A DNA stretch of 14,165 bases from Oscillospiraceae bacterium (GCA_029012165.1 JAQXLO010000262.1:1-14165); one strand, 5' to 3'. Positions 7,103 through 13,988 are shown, counted from the stretch's first letter. The notes: a model not told the origin generated them from the letters alone. Program-made: numbers and translations.

Positions 7103-7142
7103 AAGCGGGGCAAACTGTTATCAAAAACAGGAGGCCTCGCTT
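7103..7142 (+). promoter_or_regulatory. Hairpin masking the ribosome binding site of the ferritin-like gene
   Basis: AAGCGGGGC (7103-7111) pairs along its full length with GCCTCGCTT (7134-7142), with one G-U pair. CTGTT (7115-7119) pairs with AACAG (7126-7130) inside it. The AGGAGG site (7129-7134) sits in the two stems and the internal loop between them. The stem ends three bases before the ATG at 7145 and is followed by TTTT, so it could also act as a weak terminator for secB. Confidence 0.55.
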
Positions 7143-7144
7143 TT

Positions 7145-7579
7145 ATGATCGAACAGGATACCATCAAACTGCTGCGGGAATGTGATGCAGGTGTACAAAT
7201 GGGTATTTCCTCCATAGATGAAGTGCTGGACAATATCCAAAACGAAGAGCTTCGTCAACTGCTGATCGACTGCAAAAATGAGCACATCAAACTCGTGCAC
7301 AAAATTCAGGTGCTGCTTGACCGATATCACGATACAGGCAAAGCGCCCAACCCAATGGCGAAAGGGATGTCGTGGATCAAGACAAACGTAAAATTGGCTG
7401 TGGAGGACTCAGACGGAACGGTTGCGGATTTGATGACCGACGGCTGCAGCATGGGCGTAAAATCCCTGAGCCGGTATCTGAACCAGTATGCTGCCGCAGA
7501 TGAGGAATGCAAAGACATTGCCAAGAGCCTTGTCCGAATCGAAGAACAGTTGATGAAGGATCTGCGCAATTATCTGTAA
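7145..7579 (+). CDS. Ferritin-like helical-bundle protein (DUF2383-like), function unknown
   Basis: This 144-residue protein is almost entirely helical with four amphipathic segments (about residues 4-30, 34-60, 74-100 and 103-141), resembling the small ferritin-like four-helix-bundle proteins common in Clostridia. The turn YHDTGKAPNPMAKGMSW (residues 61-77) sits between helices 2 and 3 and is the kind of conserved connector seen in this group. Charged residues suitable for metal ligands exist (E34, E35, E46, H47), but I do not see clear paired ExxH iron motifs, so metal binding is not established. ATG 7145 follows AGGAGG (7129-7134), which is predicted to be folded into a hairpin. The gene follows secB by 57 bases and ends in a strong terminator. 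Confidence 0.7.
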   Translation: MIEQDTIKLLRECDAGVQMGISSIDEVLDNIQNEELRQLLIDCKNEHIKLVHKIQVLLDRYHDTGKAPNPMAKGMSWIKTNVKLAVEDSDGTVADLMTDGCSMGVKSLSRYLNQYAAADEECKDIAKSLVRIEEQLMKDLRNYL

Positions 7580-7584
7580 GGAAC

Positions 7585-7628
7585 ATGCAAAACGAGGGGC
7601 TGTTTGCGAACAGTCCCTCGTTTTGCAT
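7585..7628. terminator. Bidirectional terminator between the ferritin-like gene and rodA
   Basis: A near-perfect 20-bp stem (7585-7604 with 7609-7628, one G-U pair, loop TGCG) has A-rich and T-rich outer arms (GCAAAACGAGGG / CCCTCGTTTTGC). Read on either strand it gives a GC-rich hairpin followed by GTTTTGC. It begins six bases after the plus-strand stop and touches the last base of the rodA stop codon, so it serves both convergent genes. Confidence 0.88.
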
Positions 7629-8812
7629 TAGTCGGAAAACGGTGTGCTCAAATGGATCAGACGGTAGTTGATCGGTTCCCGGTCTTTGTTGAAGCGGTAA
7701 ACGCTCAGTACAAGACCGATGGCAAGGTATACACAGAAGTTGGAGGAGCCGCCTGCACTCATAAAGGGAAGCGTGATGCCGATGACAGGCAGCAGCTTCA
7801 GGCACATACCGATGTTGATGAAAACCTGCGCACCGATCATGATGGCTGCGCCCCAGCAAAGAAGCTTGGACACATTGTCCCGGGTGCTTTTGGCAACAAG
7901 GAGAATACGGATCACCACAAAGGTCAGCAGGGCGAGCAAAAGTATTGCGCCCCAGAAACCAAGCTCCTCGCAAATCACGGTGAACACCATGTCGTTTCTG
8001 CTTTCGGGAACCAGTCCGTTTTGCGTATAGACCCCCTTGAACAAACCACTGCCCTTTAATCCGCCTGCGCCGATGGCGTTGATGCCCTGTTTCTGCTGGT
8101 AGATGATCGTTTCATAGGTGTATTCCTCCAGTGCGGAGGGCTTGTACACAGCGAGAAATCTGTTTTTTTGGAACTCCGAAAAAAACTTCATCCATAGAAT
8201 GGGAGCGGCAGCTATACCGAAAGCGGCCGCAGAGGCAAAGTATCGAAGATAAACGCCCGAAAGAAACAACAGACCGATAAAGATGGCGATAAACACCAGC
8301 GCAGAGCCGAGGTCACCCGTGACGATGACCAGACTGATGGGGATCATGCCGTGGATGAACAGCAGAAGGATGCTTTTCCACTCGTTGATGCGATCCTTGA
8401 GCATATCAATGTGCATGGAAAAGGTGATGATAAATGCAATTTTTAAAATTTCTGACGGCTGAATGGTGATGTTGATCTTGGGAACCAAGAGCCAAGTGAA
8501 TGCGTCATCTCGTCCGTTGGGACTGACGCCCCATTTAAAGAGCGCTAACATCAGCGCCAAACTAACCACAGCGATCAATGGCCACAGTCGGATGATGAAT
8601 TCATAGTCAATGATGGAAATGATAAGACAGGCAACAATACCGGCGACCACGGCGATCAGCATAACCAGCGTATCCCGGTGCAGGATGCTGCCCTCTGTGA
8701 TTTTATACAGTGTGGCACTGTGCACCATCAAAATGCCAAAAGCGGACAGAAGCAAACAGGGAATCAAGAGAGAGAAATCTGTTTCCTTCAGAAAATTTTT
8801 TAGAACCTTCAA
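7628..8812 (-). CDS. rodA: RodA/FtsW/SpoVE-type SEDS peptidoglycan polymerase
   Basis: This 394-residue polytopic membrane protein should polymerise lipid II glycan chains together with a partner class B PBP. I place the start at TTG 8812: it follows GGAGG (8824-8820) by seven bases and lies just after a strong promoter, while upstream in-frame starts fall within or beyond that promoter. About ten membrane helices are visible. Family markers are QPSE (residues 118-121), GSG within GLKGSGLFKG (251-260), VPESRND with the likely catalytic Asp at 274, VICEELGFWG (279-288), and LPFMSAGGSS (348-357). The loop before QPSE is a divergent version (SPNGRDDAFTWLLVP) of the usual GAxRWI segment. Whether it acts as RodA, FtsW or SpoVE cannot be decided here, as no PBP or mre genes are adjacent. 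Confidence 0.88.
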   Translation of the reverse strand: MKVLKNFLKETDFSLLIPCLLLSAFGILMVHSATLYKITEGSILHRDTLVMLIAVVAGIVACLIISIIDYEFIIRLWPLIAVVSLALMLALFKWGVSPNGRDDAFTWLLVPKINITIQPSEILKIAFIITFSMHIDMLKDRINEWKSILLLFIHGMIPISLVIVTGDLGSALVFIAIFIGLLFLSGVYLRYFASAAAFGIAAAPILWMKFFSEFQKNRFLAVYKPSALEEYTYETIIYQQKQGINAIGAGGLKGSGLFKGVYTQNGLVPESRNDMVFTVICEELGFWGAILLLALLTFVVIRILLVAKSTRDNVSKLLCWGAAIMIGAQVFINIGMCLKLLPVIGITLPFMSAGGSSNFCVYLAIGLVLSVYRFNKDREPINYRLIHLSTPFSD

Positions 8813-8836
8813 GGATATTCCTCCAATCAATTCCTT

Positions 8837-8865
8837 ATTATATCGTGATAAATCCAACATTTCAA
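8837..8865 (-). promoter_or_regulatory. Sigma-A promoter of rodA
   Basis: On the minus strand, -35 TTGAAA (8865-8860), a 17-base spacer and -10 TATAAT (8842-8837) form a near-consensus promoter. The transcript would start near 8830, leaving a short leader that contains only the GGAGG site before TTG 8812. Confidence 0.8.
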
Positions 8866-8875
8866 GCAAAAAGAC

Positions 8876-8904
8876 TTTAATAATTGAAAAAAATGTGTTA
8901 TAAT
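8876..8904 (+). promoter_or_regulatory. Sigma-A promoter of the tsaE-tsaB-rpiB-upp operon
   Basis: A perfect TATAAT (8899-8904) with an extended TGT element (8896-8898) lies 17 bases after a weak TTTAAT (8876-8881). The predicted start is near 8911. Its -35 is only 10 bases from the -35 of the divergent rodA promoter. Confidence 0.75.
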
Positions 8905-8936
8905 ACAGAAAATCAGTGCATGAGGGGGCGTTTCGT

Positions 8937-9368
8937 GTGAAAACTTGGATATCTACTTGCACAGACGAGACGGAGCGCTTCGCCCGTCAATTTGCCCAAA
9001 CCCTGAAACCGGGCAGCGTGATCGCACTTTACGGCGGTTTGGGGAGAGGCAAGACTGCATTTGTCCGAGGTCTTGCCCGGGGGCTGCATTCCACGAGCGA
9101 GGTCAGCAGTCCGACCTTTGCCTTGGTGCACGAATATGACGGCGATATGCCGATTTTCCACTTTGATATGTACCGCATTCAATCGCTGGATGATCTGTAT
9201 TCCACGGGCTTTTTTGATTATTTGGAAATGCGGGGGGTCGTGGTCATCGAGTGGAGCGAAAATGTGGCGCAGTACCTGCCGGACGGCGTTGTGGAGATCC
9301 ATATAGATCTGACGGACAGGGAAAACGAAAGGCGGTTCACAATTTACGATGAAGATTCTTGCGGTTGA
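8937..9368 (+). CDS. tsaE: tRNA t6A biosynthesis ATPase TsaE
   Basis: TsaE is the ATPase that resets the TsaB-TsaD complex during N6-threonylcarbamoyladenosine formation at position 37 of ANN-decoding tRNAs. The product is 143 residues, within the family norm. Walker A reads GGLGRGKT (residues 33-40); SSPTF (57-61), HFDMYR (75-80) and VIEWSE (103-108) are the other family blocks. The GTG start at 8937 follows AGGGGG (8923-8928); a GTG at 8916 in the same frame has no site of its own and would give an atypical extension. The 3' end overlaps tsaB by 20 bases. Confidence 0.93.
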   Translation: MKTWISTCTDETERFARQFAQTLKPGSVIALYGGLGRGKTAFVRGLARGLHSTSEVSSPTFALVHEYDGDMPIFHFDMYRIQSLDDLYSTGFFDYLEMRGVVVIEWSENVAQYLPDGVVEIHIDLTDRENERRFTIYDEDSCG

Positions 9369-10059
9369 TGCCTCAGCGGTTAGTGCAAGCGTTGCTGTCA
9401 TGGAGGACGGCAAACTGCTGGGTGAGTTTTTTCTGAATGTGGGATTGACACACAGCTGCACCCTGATGCCCATGATCGAATCCGTGCTGCGGTATGCACA
9501 GATTGCCGTTTCAGACATAGACCTTTTTGCGGTCAGCAACGGTCCCGGTTCGTTTACAGGCGTGCGTATTGGTGTTTCCACGGTGAAGGGCCTTGCAGAG
9601 GGTCTCGGGAAACCGTGCATTGGTGTTTCCACGTTGCTGTCCATGGCACAGAATGGGAAAGGTACGCAGGATCTGATCTGCTGTGCAATGGACGCACGGT
9701 GCAGACAGGTCTATACGGCGCTGTTTGAAGATGCAGGCTGTAAAGTTGTTCGCTTGACAGAGGACGATGCAATCTCTCTGGATGCATTGGCGCAGCTTTT
9801 GCAGGCACAAAACAGACCAATACAATTTGTAGGAGACGGCGCAAAGCTGTGTTACGATACGTTTCGGGAAACTATGCCAAATGTGAAATTGGCAGCGGAA
9901 CCGATCCGTTTCCAGCGAGCTTCCGGCGTGGCTACAGCGGTTTGGGAGAACAAACTGTATGAACAGGCTGTGTCGGCAGACGCTTTGGCGGTATCCTATC
10001 TGCGCTTGTCGCAGGCGGAAAGAGAACGAAAACAAAAAATGGAGGCTGAGAGAAAATGA
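9349..10059 (+). CDS. tsaB: tRNA t6A biosynthesis scaffold protein TsaB
   Basis: TsaB is the catalytically inactive ASKHA-fold partner that dimerises with TsaD in threonylcarbamoyl transfer to tRNA. The 236-residue product begins MKILAVDASA with the ASKHA phosphate-1-like strand and contains the diagnostic SNGPGSFTGVRIG (residues 63-75). ATG 9349 lies inside the end of tsaE, so expression is coupled. The C-terminal tail is rich in Arg, Lys and Glu. In many Firmicutes rimI and tsaD follow directly; here rpiB follows with an ATGA overlap, so tsaD must be encoded elsewhere. Confidence 0.92.
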   Translation: MKILAVDASAVSASVAVMEDGKLLGEFFLNVGLTHSCTLMPMIESVLRYAQIAVSDIDLFAVSNGPGSFTGVRIGVSTVKGLAEGLGKPCIGVSTLLSMAQNGKGTQDLICCAMDARCRQVYTALFEDAGCKVVRLTEDDAISLDALAQLLQAQNRPIQFVGDGAKLCYDTFRETMPNVKLAAEPIRFQRASGVATAVWENKLYEQAVSADALAVSYLRLSQAERERKQKMEAERK

Positions 10060-10502
10060 TTGCATTGGGTTGTGATCACGCAGGGTATCCTCTGAAAGAG
10101 GCGATCAAGCAGTATTTGGATTCCATCGGGGAGCAGTATACGGACTTTGGTACATACAGTGAGGAGTCCGTGGACTATCCGATCTTTGCGGCGAAAACGG
10201 CGCACGCTGTCGCAGACGGGGAGTGTGAGAAGGGGATTCTTTGTTGTGGCACCGGTATCGGGATTTCCATTGCAGCCAACAAAGTAAAAGGCATCCGTGC
10301 GGCTGTGTGTTCCGATGCTTTTTCGGCAGAGATGACGAGAAAGCACAACGACGCCAATATTCTTTGCATGGGCGCTCGGGTCATTTCGGAAGAAAAGGCA
10401 CTGGAGCTTGTGCGTATCTTTCTGACAACGGATGCACTGCATGAGGAACGGCACCTGCGCCGTGTGCAGATGCTCAAAGATATGGAAAACGGGAAAATGT
10501 AA
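10056..10502 (+). CDS. rpiB: Ribose-5-phosphate isomerase B
   Basis: RpiB interconverts ribulose 5-phosphate and ribose 5-phosphate, the precursor of PRPP. The 148-residue product matches E. coli RpiB in length and motifs: GCDHAGYPLK (residues 5-14), the catalytic Cys64 in the CCGTGIGISIAANK segment, and RKHNDANIL with His97 (residues 95-103). It has the RpiB-type HNDxN segment; allose-6-phosphate isomerase activity or membership in the LacA/LacB branch is possible but less likely in this setting. The start overlaps the tsaB stop (ATGA) and follows GGAGG (10040-10044). Pairing with upp downstream, as in several Firmicutes, suggests a shared nucleotide-precursor role. Confidence 0.93.
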   Translation: MIALGCDHAGYPLKEAIKQYLDSIGEQYTDFGTYSEESVDYPIFAAKTAHAVADGECEKGILCCGTGIGISIAANKVKGIRAAVCSDAFSAEMTRKHNDANILCMGARVISEEKALELVRIFLTTDALHEERHLRRVQMLKDMENGKM

Positions 10503-10527
10503 TTGAGAATATCAGGAGGTATTTGTC

Positions 10528-11157
10528 ATGTCAAACGTAACGATCACCAACCATCCGCTCATTCAGCACAAGCTTGCGATTATGCGCAACAAAAATACAT
10601 CGTCTGCGCAGTTCCGCAGTCTTGTCAGCGAGATCGCCATGCTTCTGTGTTACGAGGCAACCCGAGATCTGGCGCTGGAACCTGTGACCATTGAAACGCC
10701 TGTAGCTACCGGTGAATTTAATGTTATTTCCGGCAAAAAGCTGGCGTTTGTGCCGATCCTTCGTGCCGGCTTGGGTATGGTGGATGGTGTTTTACAGCTT
10801 GTTCCCTCTGCACGAATCGGCCACATTGGTCTTTATCGTGACCCCGATACTTTGAAACCCGTGGAATATTACTGCAAACTGCCGCATGACATCGAAGAGC
10901 GTGAAGTGATCGTTCTGGATCCGATGCTGGCGACCGGCGGCTCCGCCATCGACGCCATTGCGCAGATCAAAAAACGCAACCCCAAGTCCATTAAATTTAT
11001 CGGGATCATCGCCGCCCCCGAGGGATTGAATGCGCTTCGGCAAGCGCATCCCGATGTGGACATTTATTGTGCGGCTATGGATGAAAAGCTGAACGATCAT
11101 GGCTATATTATTCCCGGTCTTGGCGATGCGGGAGATCGCATATTCGGCACAAAATAA
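10528..11157 (+). CDS. upp: Uracil phosphoribosyltransferase
   Basis: Upp makes UMP from uracil and PRPP in the cytoplasm. The product is 209 residues, the normal length. The PRPP loop is VIVLDPMLATGGSA (residues 127-140), and the uracil-binding C-terminus is GYIIPGLGDAGDRIFGT (192-208). LRAGLGM (78-84) is also conserved. ATG 10528 follows AGGAGG (10514-10519) with eight bases between. It is the last gene of the operon and is followed within ten bases by a terminator. Confidence 0.96.
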   Translation: MSNVTITNHPLIQHKLAIMRNKNTSSAQFRSLVSEIAMLLCYEATRDLALEPVTIETPVATGEFNVISGKKLAFVPILRAGLGMVDGVLQLVPSARIGHIGLYRDPDTLKPVEYYCKLPHDIEEREVIVLDPMLATGGSAIDAIAQIKKRNPKSIKFIGIIAAPEGLNALRQAHPDVDIYCAAMDEKLNDHGYIIPGLGDAGDRIFGTK

Positions 11158-11164
11158 AAAAGAA

Positions 11165-11200
11165 AGCCCCTTAATGACTTGTTAAGGGGTTATTTTTGTT
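11165..11200 (+). terminator. Intrinsic terminator after upp
   Basis: AGCCCCTTAA (11165-11174) pairs with TTAAGGGGTT (11182-11191) around a seven-base loop, with one G-U pair, and is followed by ATTTTTGTTT. This ends the tsaE-tsaB-rpiB-upp operon. Confidence 0.9.
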
Positions 11201-11224
11201 TGTAAAGCCCAAAAGCCTTACAAA
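11199..11224 (+). repeat. Imperfect inverted repeat ahead of the epimerase gene
   Basis: TTTGTAAAGC (11199-11208) and GCCTTACAAA (11215-11224) pair at nine of ten positions around a six-base loop. It lies directly after the upp terminator and 33 bases before the epimerase start. No T-run follows, so it is more likely an operator or leader hairpin than a terminator. No clear sigma-A promoter was found between 11190 and 11257. Confidence 0.4.
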
Positions 11225-11256
11225 AAGCACACTCTTTTAATAAGGAAGAATTACCA

Positions 11257-12234
11257 ATGGGATACCAAAATTTGAGCTTTCCAAAGGAAAGTATTTTCCT
11301 TGTCACCGGCGGTGCGGGTTTTATCGGCTCCAACCTTTGCGAGCAGATTTTAAACCTTGGCTGTAAAGTTGTATGCCTTGACAACCTTTCCACAGGAAAA
11401 CGGGAAAATGTGGAGCTGTTTTTGCACAATCCGAATTACACCTTCATCCGTGGTGATATTCGTGATTTCGACACTTGTATGCAAGCGTGTGCAGGGGTGG
11501 ATTATGTTCTGCATCAAGCGGCATGGGGCAGTGTGCCGCGCAGCATCGAAATGCCGCAGCTGTATGAAGAAATCAACATCCGTGGCACGCTCAACATGAT
11601 GGAGGCTGCCCGACAGTGTGGCGTGCAAAAATTTGTCTATGCATCCAGCTCCTCCGTATACGGCGATCATCCCGTTTTGCCGAAGGTAGAGGGGGCAGAG
11701 GGCAATGTACTGTCTCCCTATGCGCTGACGAAACGTGTCTGTGAAGAATACGGCAAGCTTTACAAAAAGCTGTATGGACTGGACACCTACGGACTGCGCT
11801 ACTTCAATGTATTCGGCAGGCGGCAGGATCCCGACGGTGCCTATGCGGCGGTGATCCCGAAATTTATTAAAATGCTCCTGCACGACGAGACGCCGACCAT
11901 TCACGGAGACGGGAAACAGTCACGGGACTTTACCTACATCGACAACGTGGTGGAGGCCAATCTGAAGGCTTGTCTTGCACCGAGTGAAGCAGCAGGCGAG
12001 GCGTACAATATCGCCTATGGCGGCAGAGAATATCTGATTGATATCTATTATGCGCTTGCCCGTGCTTTGGGCAAAGATATTGAACCGAACTTCGGTCCGG
12101 AAAGAGCAGGGGATATCAAGCACTCCAATGCAGATATCTCCAAAGCGAGACAGAATCTCGGGTATGACCCGGACTATGATTTTGAAAGTGGGCTTCGTCT
12201 TGCGGTGGATTGGTATGTGGCAAACCTGAAATAA
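11257..12234 (+). CDS. UDP-GlcNAc/UDP-glucose-type 4-epimerase, WbpP-like extended SDR
   Basis: This 325-residue NAD-dependent extended short-chain dehydrogenase probably interconverts UDP-N-acetylglucosamine or its uronic acid with the galacto form, supplying surface glycan precursors. The NAD-binding GGAGFIG is at residues 18-24, the catalytic Ser cluster SSSVYGD at 131-137, and YALTK (Tyr155, Lys159) completes the active site. Blocks typical of the WbpP/Gne branch are GSVPRSIEMP (91-100), RYFNVFGRRQDPDGAYAAVIP and SRDFTYIDNVVEAN. ATG 11257 follows AAGGA (11242-11246). No glycosyltransferase or polymer export genes are adjacent, so the pathway is not shown by context; dTDP-glucose dehydratase is less likely given these motifs. 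Confidence 0.85.
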   Translation: MGYQNLSFPKESIFLVTGGAGFIGSNLCEQILNLGCKVVCLDNLSTGKRENVELFLHNPNYTFIRGDIRDFDTCMQACAGVDYVLHQAAWGSVPRSIEMPQLYEEINIRGTLNMMEAARQCGVQKFVYASSSSVYGDHPVLPKVEGAEGNVLSPYALTKRVCEEYGKLYKKLYGLDTYGLRYFNVFGRRQDPDGAYAAVIPKFIKMLLHDETPTIHGDGKQSRDFTYIDNVVEANLKACLAPSEAAGEAYNIAYGGREYLIDIYYALARALGKDIEPNFGPERAGDIKHSNADISKARQNLGYDPDYDFESGLRLAVDWYVANLK

Positions 12235-12271
12235 ACCCCCAAAAACATCATTTGCAAGCGATTCGTTTTGG

Positions 12272-12300
12272 TTGACAAAGCAGTTAGTCTATGCTAAAAT
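12272..12300 (+). promoter_or_regulatory. Strong sigma-A promoter of the metallophosphoesterase gene
   Basis: Perfect -35 TTGACA (12272-12277), a 17-base spacer and TAAAAT (12295-12300) with an extended TGC element. The start would be near 12307, leaving about 28 bases of leader with GCGGAGGT (12322-12329) before ATG 12335. Confidence 0.85.
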
Positions 12301-12334
12301 GATGGCGTACCCAAATAATTTGCGGAGGTTTAAA

Positions 12335-13873
12335 ATGAAAAAGACATTGAAAAAGACGTGCAGTATTCTTCTTTGCATTGCGCTTCTCAGCGCATTTTTT
12401 GCTTGCTTTGCCTCGGCGGAGGATGCAGAAGCGGCGAAGTACATTGCGAACGCTCCCGTGTTTCGCATTAGCTGCACCGTAAACGGTGACGCAGCAACAC
12501 AGCGTGGTTTCTGCTGGTATACCAAGGAGAACTGCGAAACGAAGATCGCTCTTTACGAGGGGCAGACGGATGTCACAGACAGCCTGACACTTTCCGATGT
12601 TCGTACAGCGGAATGGGAAGGGTACTATATGCACAAGGTTACCGTCAGCACTCTCAAGCCAGGCACGCAGTACAGCTACCGGCTCGGCGGAGCGGACGGA
12701 CTGTATGAGGGTGGCGTTTTCACAACGGACAACGGGGATGACAAGGTCGAGTTTCTCGGCATTGCGGATGTGCAGGCGAGTAATGTTCCTGCATTCCAGA
12801 AAGGGCAGAGAGCCGCTGAAAAAGCGCTGGAGATGTTCCCGGAGTCTGACTTCATGGTCAACCTCGGCGATTTAACCAACGACAGCGACAACGACGAATG
12901 GAACTGCTATGCGGCAACCTTCGACGGTGTGAACAGCGCCCAGACCTTTGCGCCTGTTGCCGGCAACCATGACGGTCTCGGCGTATGGCACTGGTTCGAC
13001 AATATGTTCAATCTGGACACTTCCGAGAGCGTGCAGACGCTGAACGGTGTCAACTATTCCTTTGACTACGGCAATGCGCATTTTGCGGTCGTCAATACCA
13101 ACGATCTGCTTTCCGTTTCTTTGTCCCAGCTCAAATGGCTTCGCAACGACCTGAACAGCACGGACAAGGACTGGAAGATCGTCTTTATGCATAAGTCCCC
13201 CTATACGCTGGGCAAGGACGGCAAATGGCCGGATGCGCTGTATCTGACTGAGTCCCTTACCCGTGTGCTGGATGCCTGCGATGTGGATCTTGTGATGTCC
13301 GGTCACGACCATCAGTACCTGCGCACCAAGAGTCTCAAGGGCGGCAAAGTCGTCGGAGACGGCGAGGGCGTTACCTATGTCCTTGCCGGTACGGCGGGCG
13401 GCAAGCGCTATGAAATCCGGGAGTTTATGCTGAACCACTTTATTTCTGAAGACCAGCTGGCGGCCATGACCGTGCAGAAGGACGGAAAAAATGACGCAGG
13501 CGAGTATCATCAGCGCTATTTGACGGAAGATGGAACGTGGGAATACGATCCCAACCGTATTGGCAGTGTCTTTAATTCCATCTCCATCGACGGCGGCACA
13601 CTGACGTTCAAGTCCTATGTTTTGAAGGATCAGGCGGAGGGCGAAACCGAGGATGTGGTCACGCTGATTGATTCTTTCGAGCTGACCAAGGAAACCGGCA
13701 AAAATAAAGCGACCTTCACCGGCAGCAATTCTATCGGCATGGCGGAATATGTGGCGGGAGTTTTGCCCTCCATCACCTCTCTTGTCGTTTTCACCTTCGG
13801 CAACTGGCTTCCCCGTTTCCTGATCATGCTTCCGAAGCTGGTTTATGTCTTTGCCAAAAAAGATATTTTCTGA
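12335..13873 (+). CDS. Secreted, membrane-anchored metallophosphoesterase (purple acid phosphatase-like)
   Basis: This 512-residue exported enzyme probably hydrolyses phosphomonoesters or nucleotides outside the cell. ATG 12335 follows GCGGAGGT at good spacing; an in-frame upstream extension falls in the promoter. Residues 1-28 form a signal peptide ending ASA before Glu29. Residues about 38-132 form a fibronectin-III-like N-terminal domain of the purple acid phosphatase kind (TLKPGTQYSYRLG). The calcineurin-like domain shows all metal motifs: ADVQ with Asp145, NLGDLTND (Asp179), AGNHDG (210-213), MHKSPY with His286, and GHDH (323-326). A hydrophobic stretch (about 472-507) followed by KKD suggests a C-terminal membrane anchor. 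Substrate is unknown. It is monocistronic as far as seen. Confidence 0.85.
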   Translation: MKKTLKKTCSILLCIALLSAFFACFASAEDAEAAKYIANAPVFRISCTVNGDAATQRGFCWYTKENCETKIALYEGQTDVTDSLTLSDVRTAEWEGYYMHKVTVSTLKPGTQYSYRLGGADGLYEGGVFTTDNGDDKVEFLGIADVQASNVPAFQKGQRAAEKALEMFPESDFMVNLGDLTNDSDNDEWNCYAATFDGVNSAQTFAPVAGNHDGLGVWHWFDNMFNLDTSESVQTLNGVNYSFDYGNAHFAVVNTNDLLSVSLSQLKWLRNDLNSTDKDWKIVFMHKSPYTLGKDGKWPDALYLTESLTRVLDACDVDLVMSGHDHQYLRTKSLKGGKVVGDGEGVTYVLAGTAGGKRYEIREFMLNHFISEDQLAAMTVQKDGKNDAGEYHQRYLTEDGTWEYDPNRIGSVFNSISIDGGTLTFKSYVLKDQAEGETEDVVTLIDSFELTKETGKNKATFTGSNSIGMAEYVAGVLPSITSLVVFTFGNWLPRFLIMLPKLVYVFAKKDIF

Positions 13874-13879
13874 TTTTGG

Positions 13880-13908
13880 TTGACAAAACATAGGATACAA
13901 GGTATTCT
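13880..13908 (+). promoter_or_regulatory. Sigma-A promoter of purC
   Basis: Perfect -35 TTGACA (13880-13885), a 17-base spacer and -10 TATTCT (13903-13908). Transcription from near 13915 gives a leader of about 74 bases. The -35 lies six bases after the phosphoesterase stop, with no terminator between the genes. Confidence 0.75.
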
Positions 13909-13923
13909 ATATCTGTAATTTTT

Positions 13924-13964
13924 CGGCGTTCTTTTTGCGCATGGCAGAAGGAACGCCGTGCCAT
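13924..13964 (+). promoter_or_regulatory. Structured purC leader with two overlapping stems
   Basis: CGGCGTTC (13924-13931) is perfectly complementary to GAACGCCG (13951-13958). ATGGCA (13941-13946), in the loop of that stem, is perfectly complementary to TGCCAT (13959-13964), immediately after it. The stems cross, so they are either mutually exclusive or form a pseudoknot-like fold. No T-run follows, so it is not a simple terminator. It matches no riboswitch class I recognise, and no clear Bacillus PurR box is present. Confidence 0.45.
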
Positions 13965-13988
13965 AATTTCAAAATGGGAGAGAAAACA

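Noticed and set aside
7604..8059. A 151-codon plus-strand frame opposite rodA.
   Set aside because: It starts inside the bidirectional terminator, is low in hydrophobic residues and has no family motif, while the minus strand encodes a full SEDS protein.
12235..12271. A terminator after the epimerase gene.
   Set aside because: No stem of useful length followed by a T-run could be found. The transcript may run into the next gene.
12872..13900. A 342-codon minus-strand frame opposite the metallophosphoesterase.
   Set aside because: The plus strand has a complete signal peptide and all metal motifs. The antisense product has no motif or credible start site.
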